In this document: piece after piece, positions 1 through 7,618 of the stretch | How positions within the stretch are numbered: the stretch's first letter is position 1 | Layout: each line of letters starts with the position of its first letter | Assembly: GCA_001751155.1 (NCBI GenBank) | Contig: MAXR01000116.1 | Location: 1 to 22,303 of the forward strand | Direction: 5' to 3' | From: Desulfuromonadales bacterium C00003068 | GTDB taxonomy: Bacteria > Desulfobacterota > Desulfuromonadia > Desulfuromonadales > Desulfuromonadaceae | Length of the DNA: 22,303 nucleotides | Position numbers and translations under genes: made by a program | The notes under the pieces: generated by a model | Told to the model about the DNA's origin: nothing | The model's database searches: none | Seen by the model: the letters and a program-made list of their open reading frames with translations, nothing else

Positions 1-811
1 GCTGCGCTTAGGACAGCACATTGATACGGTCGAGCGTAATCCGGAGGGTGGTTTTACCGTAACGACCAAGAGCGGCAGTTTGAGTTGCCAATCGCTGGTT
101 ATTGCTTCGGGGGGATTGTCCATTCCGACAGCAGGAGCATCGCCGTTTGGTTATCAGGTTGCCGAGCAATTTGGTGTGGCGGTGCTGGCGACGCGCCCCG
201 GCTTGGTTCCTCTCACGCTTCAGCCAGCAGATAAAAAAAGATTGTCGCCGTTGTCAGGTATTGCGGTTATGGCTGAAGTCTCCCTCGGTGAGGTGAGCTT
301 TCGAGAAAATCTGTTGTTTACTCACCGAGGTTTGAGCGGTCCGGTCATTTTGCAGATCTCATCGTATTGGCTTCCTGGCCAGCCGATTCAGGTCAATCTG
401 TTGCCAGCTGAGGATGTTATTGCGCTGATAAAACAGCTGGAGCAACAGCAGCCAAAGGTCCATCTGCGTTCGCTGTTGGCAAAGTATTTACCGCGTCGTC
501 TTGTTGACACCCTTGTTCCTGAACGCCTTTGTGCTAAGGCGCTCGGCCAGTTGACGGTCGCTGATATTGCTGAAGTTGAGATTCTCGTGCATCAGTGGCG
601 GGTGATCCCTAATGGCACTGAAGGCTATCGAACTGCTGAGGTGACCCTTGGTGGTGTCGATTGCGGTGCGCTGTCATCAAAAACATTTGCAGCGCGAGAG
701 GTGGAAGGTTTGTATTTTACCGGTGAGGTTCTCGATGTTGCGGGCTGGCTTGGTGGTTATAACTTGCAGTGGGCATGGTCATCGGGGTGGTGTGCGGGGC
801 AGTATGTCTAG
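1..811 (+). CDS. HI0933/BaiN-type FAD-dependent oxidoreductase, 5' end missing
   Basis: The reading frame is open from base 2 to the TAG at 809-811, giving about 269 residues, so the gene starts before the window. What remains is the middle and C-terminal part of a flavoprotein of the HI0933/BaiN family (about 400 residues when complete). A FAD-binding strand is visible as VIASGGLSIPTAGASPFGY, and the end carries the family's typical second FAD contact, GEVLDVAGWLGGYNLQWAWS. The N-terminal Rossmann glycine motif must lie upstream of the window. A TTG at base 80 could be mistaken for a start, but the family homology continues upstream of it in frame, so it is internal. Members are soluble flavoproteins; a few are known reductases of unsaturated steroids or similar substrates, but most have no known substrate. 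The gene converges on the aminotransferase and has no evident link to the respiratory clusters. Confidence 0.85.
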   Translation, partial: LRLGQHIDTVERNPEGGFTVTTKSGSLSCQSLVIASGGLSIPTAGASPFGYQVAEQFGVAVLATRPGLVPLTLQPADKKRLSPLSGIAVMAEVSLGEVSFRENLLFTHRGLSGPVILQISSYWLPGQPIQVNLLPAEDVIALIKQLEQQQPKVHLRSLLAKYLPRRLVDTLVPERLCAKALGQLTVADIAEVEILVHQWRVIPNGTEGYRTAEVTLGGVDCGALSSKTFAAREVEGLYFTGEVLDVAGWLGGYNLQWAWSSGWCAGQYV

Positions 812-862
812 GTGATGTAGCTGATGTCAGTGATGTTTATTGCCAACTTTTTTTAGGAAAAG

Positions 863-897
863 ATCGGCCCCTTAGTGCACTGCAGTAAGGGGCCGAT
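863..897 (-). terminator. Stem-loop terminator between convergent genes
   Basis: Perfect 12-bp arms (ATCGGCCCCTTA at 863-874, its complement at 886-897) enclose an 11-base loop. It starts 9 bases after the aminotransferase stop codon, and on the minus strand it is followed by a short U-rich stretch (CTTTTCC). It probably ends the aminotransferase transcript. On the plus strand the tail is less U-rich, so it may serve the upstream flavoprotein gene only weakly. Confidence 0.8.
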
Positions 898-905
898 GTG
901 AATTA

Positions 906-2210
906 TTAGGACTTTAGATAGGCTGTAATGCTCGCAGCAATGGTTTTGAAAATTTGGGTAAATTCCTTTTCATTACGCTCAAGCAGAGTGATACGGAAGC
1001 CCTGCTCAGCGGTTGAAAATGAGGTCAAAGGAACGACACAAATTCCTGTCGAAGCGAGAAGGTAGTAAACAAAACGCTTATCGTTCGATGTCCCTGGCTT
1101 TTCGACCAACTCCTCAATCATCTCGCGTACTTCTTTGTTGGGGATTGGTAGCGATTGGTTGGGCTTCAGTTGGTTCGCTTCAAAAGCGATACTCATATAG
1201 AACGCACCGTTGGTCCGGTTTACCTTAATGCCGGCAACAGCATTTAGTACATCGTAAGCGATATTAGAAAATTTTTCATAGCGACTGGTACGCTCTTTTA
1301 AATAAAGAGGATACTCAGGGTGGCTCATGATTGGTGGAATCGCTTTTTGAGGTAGCGTTGTTGAGCACACTTCAACCATCTTTGAATCGATGATGGATTG
1401 AATATAGCGGGCAAACATCGGATCTTTATCGCAATTGTAAACTTCGATCCAGCCGCAACGAGAACCTGGCCATGGCAGTTCTTTACTGATCCCCTTCATG
1501 GCGATAGCGGGAATATCACCAATAAGATCAGAGATCGGCTTGGTCGACTCACCATTGTAAATAATATTGTGATAAATCTCGTCGCAAATGATGAACAGAT
1601 CATACTCTTTAGCGATCTTAATCATCTCAACCAGAATTCGTTCAGGATAAACGGCTCCGGTTGGATTATCGGGATTGATGATTAAAATTCCGCAGATCGC
1701 TGGATTGTATTTGATCGATAAGCGTAAGTCGTCGAGGTCGGGATACCAATTGTTGTCAGGATCTAGACGGTATGATACTGGTGCTTGGCCGGCGTGAGAG
1801 GCCTCACCAGATGAGTGAGTTGAGTAAGTCGGAGAGGGTCCGATAACACGCGCTTCACGTTTGAGGAGGCCATACACTTTTTGGATGGCATCGCCAAGGC
1901 CATTGAAGAAGATAATATCTTCAGCGGATATCTGCGCTTTGCCGCGCTTATTGGTCAGCTGCGCCAAAAATTCACGTGTTTCGAGAATTCCCTTTGTTGC
2001 GCAGTAGCCGTAGGAGCAGTCGGTCATGGCAAGGTCGGCAACAATTTTTTTCATCCACGCAGGGATTTTTTCCCCTTTTGCGATGGGGTCACCAATATTT
2101 TCCATATTGGTTTTGATTCCTAATTTAGCAAGTGTTTCAGCAATCTCGACGATCGCACGAATTTCATAGGTAAGCTCCCCAGCGCCGATATGTACAATGT
2201 TGTTTCTCAT
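906..2210 (-). CDS. PLP-dependent aminotransferase, class I/II fold
   Basis: A 434-residue cytosolic enzyme of the fold-type I aminotransferase family, which moves an amino group between an amino acid and a 2-oxo acid. Visible landmarks are NPDNPTG at residues 179-185, the PLP-pyridine aspartate in CDEIY (D210), the Schiff-base lysine in GISKELPWPGSR (K243), a nearby arginine (R251) and the C-terminal substrate-carboxylate arginine in FRITLLE. The length is slightly above the usual 390-410 because of an N-terminal extension. The ATG start follows an A/G-rich but weak ribosome site (AAGAAAG). The substrate cannot be read from the sequence; alanine- or aspartate-type enzymes share these motifs. 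It is monocistronic: it diverges from nuoA and ends at its own terminator. There is no sign of a functional link to nuo beyond the shared intergenic region. Confidence 0.85.
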   Translation of the reverse strand: MRNNIVHIGAGELTYEIRAIVEIAETLAKLGIKTNMENIGDPIAKGEKIPAWMKKIVADLAMTDCSYGYCATKGILETREFLAQLTNKRGKAQISAEDIIFFNGLGDAIQKVYGLLKREARVIGPSPTYSTHSSGEASHAGQAPVSYRLDPDNNWYPDLDDLRLSIKYNPAICGILIINPDNPTGAVYPERILVEMIKIAKEYDLFIICDEIYHNIIYNGESTKPISDLIGDIPAIAMKGISKELPWPGSRCGWIEVYNCDKDPMFARYIQSIIDSKMVEVCSTTLPQKAIPPIMSHPEYPLYLKERTSRYEKFSNIAYDVLNAVAGIKVNRTNGAFYMSIAFEANQLKPNQSLPIPNKEVREMIEELVEKPGTSNDKRFVYYLLASTGICVVPLTSFSTAEQGFRITLLERNEKEFTQIFKTIAASITAYLKS

Positions 2211-2241
2211 GATTATATCTTTCTTAGGCTACAGTTTTATT

Positions 2242-2276
2242 TGCACTGCGATACCAGTATGTAGCTGTGCAGTGCA
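2242..2276 (-). promoter_or_regulatory. Hairpin in the leader of the aminotransferase gene
   Basis: Perfect 8-bp inverted repeat: TGCACTGC at 2242-2249 and GCAGTGCA at 2269-2276, with a 19-base loop. It lies 31 to 66 bases upstream of the aminotransferase start, so it would be in the mRNA leader if transcription starts beyond it. It may be a leader RNA structure or a split operator. No riboswitch class is recognised. Confidence 0.4.
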
Positions 2277-2280
2277 TTAA

Positions 2281-2322
2281 ATATTAGCTTGTGTGGTTAG
2301 CATAGCGTCAAATTGTTGTCAA
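2281..2322 (-). promoter_or_regulatory. Weak candidate promoter region for the aminotransferase
   Basis: On the minus strand there is a perfect TTGACA (complement of 2317-2322) but no good -10 at 17 bp. A second box TTGACG (complement of 2306-2311) lies 19 bp from TAATAT (complement of 2281-2286). Neither pair is convincing, so this only marks the most likely place for the divergent promoter. Confidence 0.25.
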
Positions 2323-2384
2323 CGTATTAAGTTGCATAGCTCCCACGTGAAGAGTGAATAGGGAGATGGGGGTTCGCTTTACAA

Positions 2385-2396
2385 ACTGTATACAGT
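2385..2396. promoter_or_regulatory. 12-bp perfect palindrome, operator-like
   Basis: ACTGTATACAGT is fully self-complementary. It lies 134 bases upstream of the nuo -35 box and 175 bases upstream of the aminotransferase start. Such short TGTATACA-centred palindromes resemble sites of some dimeric repressors such as the GntR family, but one copy of 12 bp is weak evidence. The rest of 2277-2529 is AT-rich and otherwise shows no gene or clear structure. Confidence 0.35.
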
Positions 2397-2529
2397 ATCC
2401 AGATTAGAAAGATTGTCGTATAGGGTATAGTTAGGGTCAAAATATGTAAAGCAGTTGGTATATTAGTATGTTGAGAGGTTTTGTTGGGGGTGGCGGGGTG
2501 TCGCCTGTCGAAACTATTCTAATAAAATC

Positions 2530-2558
2530 TTGACAATATAGGGGCATTCCGCTAGAAA
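2530..2558 (+). promoter_or_regulatory. Sigma70-type promoter of the nuo operon
   Basis: A perfect -35 box TTGACA (2530-2535) is followed by an exact 17-bp spacer and a -10 box TAGAAA (2553-2558, four of six consensus bases). Transcription would start near 2565, leaving a leader of about 110 bases before nuoA. It is the best promoter match in the divergent region and points at nuoA. Confidence 0.65.
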
Positions 2559-2675
2559 ATACGAGGTTTGTTTACACTGTTTGTATTGTGTGCAAATGCA
2601 CATTTTTGATAGGAACCTGTGCACAGCCAAAGTTGGCGAGTGTACAATTTGCCCTTCAGGGAGGCATGAAACGGT

Positions 2676-3068
2676 ATGGCCGAACAGTATTTGGTCGATT
2701 ATATGTATGTGTTGGTGCTTTTGATTGCAGGCATTGCTTGCGGTCTTGGCCCTCTGGTGATCTCCAGAATTTTTGCGCCACGGGAATTGTATCGTAAGAC
2801 ATTGGAACCATATGAGTGTGGTATGGATCCTTACGGTACAGCATGGAATATCCGATTTGATATTTCATATTACCTGTATGCGCTGATTTTTCTGGCGTTC
2901 GATGTTGATATTCTGTTCCTGTTTCCTGTCGCTACGGCCTTTGATCAGGTCTCGGCGGTAAGGGGGATATCTGAACTGCTAATTTTTGTAGGTATTTTGT
3001 CTCTGGCGATTGTATATGCCTGGGTCAAGGGAGTATTCACGTGGCCGAACAGAAGAAAAGTCTGCTAA
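2676..3068 (+). CDS. nuoA: Complex I membrane subunit NuoA
   Basis: A 130-residue membrane subunit of NADH-quinone oxidoreductase (complex I), placed next to NuoH/NuoJ at the base of the membrane arm. Three transmembrane helices are evident (about residues 8-28, 64-86 and 98-118). The conserved loop [12 protein letters not shown] before helix 2 lies close to the quinone cavity in known structures. The length is typical. The ATG at 2676 follows a strong GGGAGG, with an out-of-frame ATG at 2666 between them that is not used. It is the first gene of the operon. The last 28 bases overlap nuoB, which suggests translational coupling. Confidence 0.95.
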   Translation: MAEQYLVDYMYVLVLLIAGIACGLGPLVISRIFAPRELYRKTLEPYECGMDPYGTAWNIRFDISYYLYALIFLAFDVDILFLFPVATAFDQVSAVRGISELLIFVGILSLAIVYAWVKGVFTWPNRRKVC

Positions 3069-3634
3069 ACGTCCACTCCTATTCGAAGGAGTGTATAGAG
3101 CGCTATGATGGCGGTCTACCGCAGAGAACTAAGACCTCAGACGCAGAGCCATTACTGCAAATGAAGTTGTCCGACACGATCTTGAATCTGTGCCGGGCAA
3201 ACTCGTTGTGGCCAATGACTTTTGGTTTGGCGTGTTGTGCAATTGAGATGATGTGCTGTGGTATGGCACGTTTCGATATGGCTCGCTATGGTGCTGAGGT
3301 GTTCCGTCCTTCACCTCGACAATCAGACTTATTGATTGTTGCAGGGACGGTTAATCGTAAGATGGCTCCAGCAGTGGTAACACTGTATGAGCAAATGCCA
3401 GCGCCTCGTTATGTTATCGCGCTGGGTAACTGTGCTATTTCAGGCGGTCCATTTGCTGTTGAGGCAAACTACGATGTTGTTCTCGGTGTTGACCAATTGA
3501 TTCCTGTCGATATTTACGTTCCCGGTTGTCCTCCACGGCCAGAAGCTCTCATTGAGGGGATTCTGCAGCTGCAAGAGAAGATTACGGGTACGCGCTTCCC
3601 ATTCCCTCAGAATAAAATGCCGGAGGGTAGATAA
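3041..3634 (+). CDS. nuoB: Complex I Fe-S subunit NuoB (cluster N2)
   Basis: A 197-residue peripheral subunit that carries the terminal 4Fe-4S cluster N2, which hands electrons to quinone. The ligands are all present: tandem C65-C66 in [10 protein letters not shown]131 in GNCAISGG and C163 in [11 protein letters not shown]. The start is GTG at 3041, chosen because it follows AAGGGAG at the right distance, although this puts it 28 bases inside nuoA. An N-terminal stretch of about 40 polar residues precedes the conserved core. The stop overlaps the nuoC start by one base (TAATG). Confidence 0.95.
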   Translation: MAEQKKSLLNVHSYSKECIERYDGGLPQRTKTSDAEPLLQMKLSDTILNLCRANSLWPMTFGLACCAIEMMCCGMARFDMARYGAEVFRPSPRQSDLLIVAGTVNRKMAPAVVTLYEQMPAPRYVIALGNCAISGGPFAVEANYDVVLGVDQLIPVDIYVPGCPPRPEALIEGILQLQEKITGTRFPFPQNKMPEGR

Positions 3635-4146
3635 TGGACGTTAAAAAAGTAATCAAGCAATGGAAGAGTCTGGCAACGGATGTTGAAACTGTCGACTATG
3701 CGGTCAGTGGTTACGATTATAGCCTGAGTCTTGAGGGTGTAAAACTGCCTGAATTGGCAAGCTTTATGCTGAAGCAGGGCTTTTATCTTGTTGATCTGAT
3801 GGCTGTTCATGTGACGCCAGCGATTGAAGTGGTTTATCAGTTTGCTCACTTCGAAATACGGTGTCGTGTGTTGGCCCGTGCTGCTGTAGTGGACAATGAG
3901 ATTCCAACGATCTCTGATATTTATCAGGGCGCAAATTGGCACGAGCGTGAAACTCGCGATTTTCACGGTGTCGTGTTTACCGACCACCCCAATCTGGAAC
4001 CGCTGATCTTAGCGGAAGAGGATGTGGATCTGAAGCCGCTACTTAAGGACGAAAAAACACTGAAGGATGTTGGCGCAATACGTCGTCAACCACCCGAGCC
4101 TAAAGTAGCAAAACCTGAAGTTGTCAAGAGTCAGGAGCAGAGCTGA
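3634..4146 (+). CDS. nuoC: Complex I 30-kDa subunit NuoC
   Basis: A 170-residue peripheral-arm subunit that packs against NuoD and NuoB; it carries no cofactor. The family signature is visible as ERETRDFHGVVFTDHPNL from residue 104, corresponding to the usual E-R-E-x-x-D-x-x-G-x-x-F-x-x-H-P pattern. The last 25 residues or so are rich in Pro, Lys and Glu (PPEPKVAKPEVVK) and are probably disordered. It is a separate gene, not a NuoCD fusion as in E. coli. It starts at the stop of nuoB (one-base overlap) and ends 5 bases before nuoD. Confidence 0.93.
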   Translation: MDVKKVIKQWKSLATDVETVDYAVSGYDYSLSLEGVKLPELASFMLKQGFYLVDLMAVHVTPAIEVVYQFAHFEIRCRVLARAAVVDNEIPTISDIYQGANWHERETRDFHGVVFTDHPNLEPLILAEEDVDLKPLLKDEKTLKDVGAIRRQPPEPKVAKPEVVKSQEQS

Positions 4147-4151
4147 TTGTC

Positions 4152-5273
4152 ATGAATGTTGAACCATTAGAAGACGACAGACATCATCGCTTCGTACTAA
4201 ATATGGGACCACAGCATCCTAGTACCCACGGGGTATTACGTGTGTTGTTGGAGCTTGAAGGTGAGTATGCAATGCACCTTCAGCCTGTACTTGGTTACGG
4301 CCATAGATGTCACGAGAAAATTGCCGAGCACAAGCCTGCGAAATCATTTATGCCTAATACGGCACGGATGGATTACTTAGGTGCCCTGATTTATAACCAC
4401 GGCTACGCTCAATTACTTGAAAAAGCAACTGGAGTTGAAGCACCACAACGTGCCGAGTACATTCGCGTTATCACCTCTGAGCTTAACCGTATTCAAAGTC
4501 ACTTACTTTGGTATGGTGCCTATCTTCTTGACTTGGGTGCATTTACCCCCATCATGTATACCTTTGATGATCGTGAGCACATTCTCGATATTCTTGAAGA
4601 TATTACTGGCTCACGCTTAACTTATTGCTACTATCGAGTTGGTGGTGTTAGCCGCGATATCGACGATAAGTTTATCACATCAACGCGGGCATTCATTGAT
4701 CGTTTGCGTGGCCGTTTCCCTATGTACGATGAACTTGTCAATGGCAACATCATCTTACAAAACCGTTTAAAGGACGTTGGAGAGCTAACTCCAAATATCT
4801 GTGCTCGTTACGGGATTACTGGTCCAATGTTGCGTGGTACTGGTGTTGGATATGATCTGCGCCGTGCTGAACCTTATTCTGTCTACCCAGAATTTGATTT
4901 TGAGATCCCCACCGAGACAAAAGGCGATTGTATGGCCTCTTTTAAGGTGCGCTTCCGAGAGATGGAGCAAAGTCTTCGGATCATTGAACAGGCATTGGAT
5001 AAGTTGCCTGAAGGCCCCGTTATGGCGGCCAAGGTTCCAAAGAAATTGAAAATTCCTGCTGGTGATTACAACAGTTCCGTTGAGGCACCGCGCGGTGAGC
5101 TTTCTTACTATTTGGTCGCTGATGGGTCTGATACCCCATATCGCCTCAAGGTAAGAACACCGTCCTATTCTAACCTAAGCGTTGTCCCTGAGATGTGCCA
5201 AGGCATGCTGCTTTCTGACGTGGTATCGGCCATGGGTTCTTTGGACCTGGTTATACCCGAGATTGACAGGTAG
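4152..5273 (+). CDS. nuoD: Complex I 49-kDa quinone-site subunit NuoD
   Basis: A 373-residue peripheral subunit that forms the quinone-reduction site with NuoB and descends from the large subunit of NiFe hydrogenases. The N-terminal loop NMGPQHPSTHGVLR contains H26, and RMDYLGAL contains Y75; these match the His and Tyr that contact the quinone head group in studied complexes. Also visible are GYGHRCHEKIAEHKP and the C-terminal signature GSLDLVIPEIDR. The hydrogenase NiFe cysteines are absent, as expected for complex I. nuoH follows after 5 bases, so nuoE, nuoF and nuoG are missing from their usual place. Confidence 0.95.
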   Translation: MNVEPLEDDRHHRFVLNMGPQHPSTHGVLRVLLELEGEYAMHLQPVLGYGHRCHEKIAEHKPAKSFMPNTARMDYLGALIYNHGYAQLLEKATGVEAPQRAEYIRVITSELNRIQSHLLWYGAYLLDLGAFTPIMYTFDDREHILDILEDITGSRLTYCYYRVGGVSRDIDDKFITSTRAFIDRLRGRFPMYDELVNGNIILQNRLKDVGELTPNICARYGITGPMLRGTGVGYDLRRAEPYSVYPEFDFEIPTETKGDCMASFKVRFREMEQSLRIIEQALDKLPEGPVMAAKVPKKLKIPAGDYNSSVEAPRGELSYYLVADGSDTPYRLKVRTPSYSNLSVVPEMCQGMLLSDVVSAMGSLDLVIPEIDR

Positions 5274-5278
5274 AGCAT

Positions 5279-6265
5279 ATGGAAACCTTATATAGTATCC
5301 TCCCGGACTTGATCCGGATTCTTATTTGTGCAGCATGTGGTGCAGTGATTGTCTTCGGTAACGCGTTAGTGATGGGTTATGCTGAACGTAAATTGGCTGG
5401 ACACTTCATGTTGCGCCCTGGCCCGATGGAAGTTGGCTTTCACGGAATTATTCAGTTGGTTGTCGATGGCTTGAAGTTAATGGGTAAGCAGCTTGTCGTA
5501 CCAGCACAAGCAGATAAACCACTGTTTATGCTTGCGCCGTTGATCTCCTTTGCACCTGTTTTTGTGCCATTACTGGTGATCCCATTCAGTGATAAACTTC
5601 AAGGCTTTGATCTTGATGTTGGTTTATTATTGATCTTAGCTTTTGCCTCAATCAACGTGTTAGCTGTTCTTATCGGTGGCTGGAGTTCAAACAACAAATA
5701 TTCATTGTTTGGAGCTTTCCGAGCTGTAGCGCAAAATGTCGCTTATGAAATTCCGATGTTGATCTCGTTGTTGGCGATTATTTTCATGACCAACACCTTC
5801 AGCTTGCGTGAAGTTGCTGCGGCACAAAGTCCAGTATGGTTTGTTGTTGTTCAACCTTTGGCTTTTATCATTTATATCGTAGCCATGGTTGCTGAGACAA
5901 ACCGCGCACCGTTTGACCTTCCTGAAGCAGAGAGTGAACTGACTGCTGGTTTCCATACGGAATACAGTGGTATGAGTTTTAGCCTGTTCGTCTTGGCTGA
6001 GTATGCCAATATGTTCATCTGCTGTAGTGTTGCGACGGTCTTTTTCCTTGGTGGTAGTTCTGGAATTCCATTACCTTATTTCGAGTATAGTGGTGCCATT
6101 TGGTTCTTGATGAAGGTGTATGCACTGATGTTCTTTTTGGTGTGGATCCGCTGGACCTATCCGCGAACTCGTTTTGACCAGTTGATGAACTTTTGCTGGA
6201 AGTATTTGATTCCATTTTCACTGGTTAACCTTCTTATTACTGTCGTGGTGGTGAAACTGATATGA
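5279..6265 (+). CDS. nuoH: Complex I membrane subunit NuoH
   Basis: A 328-residue membrane subunit, about eight transmembrane helices, that joins the membrane arm to the peripheral arm and lines the quinone channel. The best-conserved cytosolic loop is complete, AETNRAPFDLPEAESELTAG from residue 205, with the Glu/Asp/Arg cluster thought to couple quinone chemistry to proton movement. A second conserved stretch is GYAERKLAGHFMLRPGP near the N-terminus. The length is normal. The start sits 5 bases after nuoD, and the stop overlaps nuoI by 4 bases (ATGA). Confidence 0.95.
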   Translation: METLYSILPDLIRILICAACGAVIVFGNALVMGYAERKLAGHFMLRPGPMEVGFHGIIQLVVDGLKLMGKQLVVPAQADKPLFMLAPLISFAPVFVPLLVIPFSDKLQGFDLDVGLLLILAFASINVLAVLIGGWSSNNKYSLFGAFRAVAQNVAYEIPMLISLLAIIFMTNTFSLREVAAAQSPVWFVVVQPLAFIIYIVAMVAETNRAPFDLPEAESELTAGFHTEYSGMSFSLFVLAEYANMFICCSVATVFFLGGSSGIPLPYFEYSGAIWFLMKVYALMFFLVWIRWTYPRTRFDQLMNFCWKYLIPFSLVNLLITVVVVKLI

Positions 6266-6702
6266 AATCCTATTTCTCAGTATTATTTACGGGAGCATGG
6301 AGCCTTATCGCTGGCCTAAAGGTCACTATCAAGGCACTATTCTCACCTATCGTTACTGTTCAGTATCCACGTGAAAAGCTTGTTATCACGCCAAACTATC
6401 GTGGTCATATCGACCTGATTAAGTTTGAGGATACGGGCAGCCATAAGTGTATCACTTGCGGAAGTTGTCAGCGTGAGTGTCCTTCTGATTGCATTGTTGT
6501 TGAAGGTGAAAAACGTGAAGGTGTTAAGGGAAAGGTGTTGACCGTCTTTACCCTTGATTTCACCAAATGCAGCCTTTGTGGTGCCTGTGTTGAAGTTTGT
6601 CCAACGGACGCACTCGATTACTCGAATGAGTATGAGTTGGCTGGCGCAACACGCGAAGAGTTCCATTATGACATCCTAAAGCGACTGGAGGAACGGAAAT
6701 GA
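6262..6702 (+). CDS. nuoI: Complex I ferredoxin-like subunit NuoI
   Basis: A 146-residue peripheral subunit with two 4Fe-4S clusters (N6a and N6b) that pass electrons to N2 in NuoB. Both CxxCxxCxxxCP motifs are intact: C63-C66-C69-C73 and C103-C106-C109-C113. With NuoE/F/G not encoded here, this subunit is the outermost electron-carrying protein made from the operon, so it is the likely docking point for an alternative donor such as ferredoxin (inference). It overlaps nuoH and nuoJ by 4 bases each. Confidence 0.95.
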   Translation: MKSYFSVLFTGAWSLIAGLKVTIKALFSPIVTVQYPREKLVITPNYRGHIDLIKFEDTGSHKCITCGSCQRECPSDCIVVEGEKREGVKGKVLTVFTLDFTKCSLCGACVEVCPTDALDYSNEYELAGATREEFHYDILKRLEERK

Positions 6703-7223
6703 TTGTTTTTGAGTACATCGCCGAAGCCCTCTTTTACGCTTTTATGATCTTAACGTTCATGGGTGGATTTATCGCTGTTCGGTCGAAAATGCTGATGCAT
6801 GCTGTTCTTGGGCTGGCTCTATCGCTCTTCGGTATTGCTGGTTTGTATTTTCACCTTGGTAGCCCTTTTCTTGCCATGATGCAGATACTGATCTATGTCG
6901 GAGCTGTTTGTATCATGATCGTGCTAGGGGTGATGCTTGGCAATACCCCCGATCAGCTTGCTCTTAAAAACCTAAAAGGGCGTAATATGTTGCTGGCAAT
7001 TGTTGCTTGCTCTGCTGTTTTTTTCTCACTGTTTGCGGCAATTTCGCGGACAAAGTTTGCCCCAGCAGCAGAGCAGATTGGTGATATGTCGATTCGCTTT
7101 GTCGGTGAGAATTTACTGTTTAAGTATTGCCTCGCCTTCGAATTGATTTCGGTCGTATTACTGACCGCTATTATCGGTGCTATTATTTTGGCACGTGGTG
7201 GTCGGGAGGAAAAAGCGTCATGA
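6699..7223 (+). CDS. nuoJ: Complex I membrane subunit NuoJ
   Basis: A 174-residue membrane subunit with five predicted helices. The conserved third helix region reads AMMQILIYVGAVCIMIVLGVMLG, and in known structures this helix changes shape during turnover. The last helix ends in a short basic tail (ARGGREEKAS). The start overlaps nuoI by 4 bases, and the TGA overlaps the nuoK ATG (ATGA). GGGAGGA just inside the gene end serves as the nuoK ribosome site. Confidence 0.93.
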   Translation: MIVFEYIAEALFYAFMILTFMGGFIAVRSKMLMHAVLGLALSLFGIAGLYFHLGSPFLAMMQILIYVGAVCIMIVLGVMLGNTPDQLALKNLKGRNMLLAIVACSAVFFSLFAAISRTKFAPAAEQIGDMSIRFVGENLLFKYCLAFELISVVLLTAIIGAIILARGGREEKAS

Positions 7224-7534
7224 TCAGTGGTAACTTAAATACCTATCTGATTATATCAGCGATTTTGCTGATAATCGGACTCTATGGCATGCTTCAACAT
7301 CGTTCGTTGATTGGCATGTTGATTTCAAGTGAATTCATCCTCAATGGTGCAGCGCTAAACTTTATGGCGTTTAATCGCTTTGTTGCACCTAACCCCGCTG
7401 TTGGACAGATCTACACGCTGTTTATCATGGGAATTGCTGCAGCAGAAGCAGCGATTGTGATTAGTATGATCATCGCGGTGTACCGCAAGTATCGCAGTGA
7501 AGATCCTGAGCAGGTTCAGGACTTGAAAATGTGA
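7220..7534 (+). CDS. nuoK: Complex I membrane subunit NuoK
   Basis: A 104-residue, three-helix membrane subunit (MrpC homologue). The two membrane glutamates that form part of the proton path are present: E38 in LISSEFILNG and E76 in GIAAAEAAI. The frame is open further upstream, but the ATG at 7220 gives the usual length, follows GGGAGGA and overlaps nuoJ by 4 bases, so it is the real start. An 84-base gap follows before the next gene, the longest gap inside the operon. It shows no clear promoter or terminator. Confidence 0.94.
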   Translation: MISGNLNTYLIISAILLIIGLYGMLQHRSLIGMLISSEFILNGAALNFMAFNRFVAPNPAVGQIYTLFIMGIAAAEAAIVISMIIAVYRKYRSEDPEQVQDLKM

Positions 7535-7618
7535 TATCGCTTTTCTGGCGGTTATGAAATCTGTAACGGCAGTCACGCGGCAAGCTAGCGCGACACACCA
7601 CTTGAGAAAGTACTTGCA

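Noticed and set aside
2571..2599. Second nuo promoter with TTTACA as -35
   Set aside because: At 17 bp spacing the -10 would be AAATGC, a poor match; the TTGACA promoter at 2530 is much better.
3607..3987. 126-codon open frame on the minus strand opposite nuoC
   Set aside because: It is antisense to nuoC, which has clear family motifs and operon overlap; the product resembles no protein.
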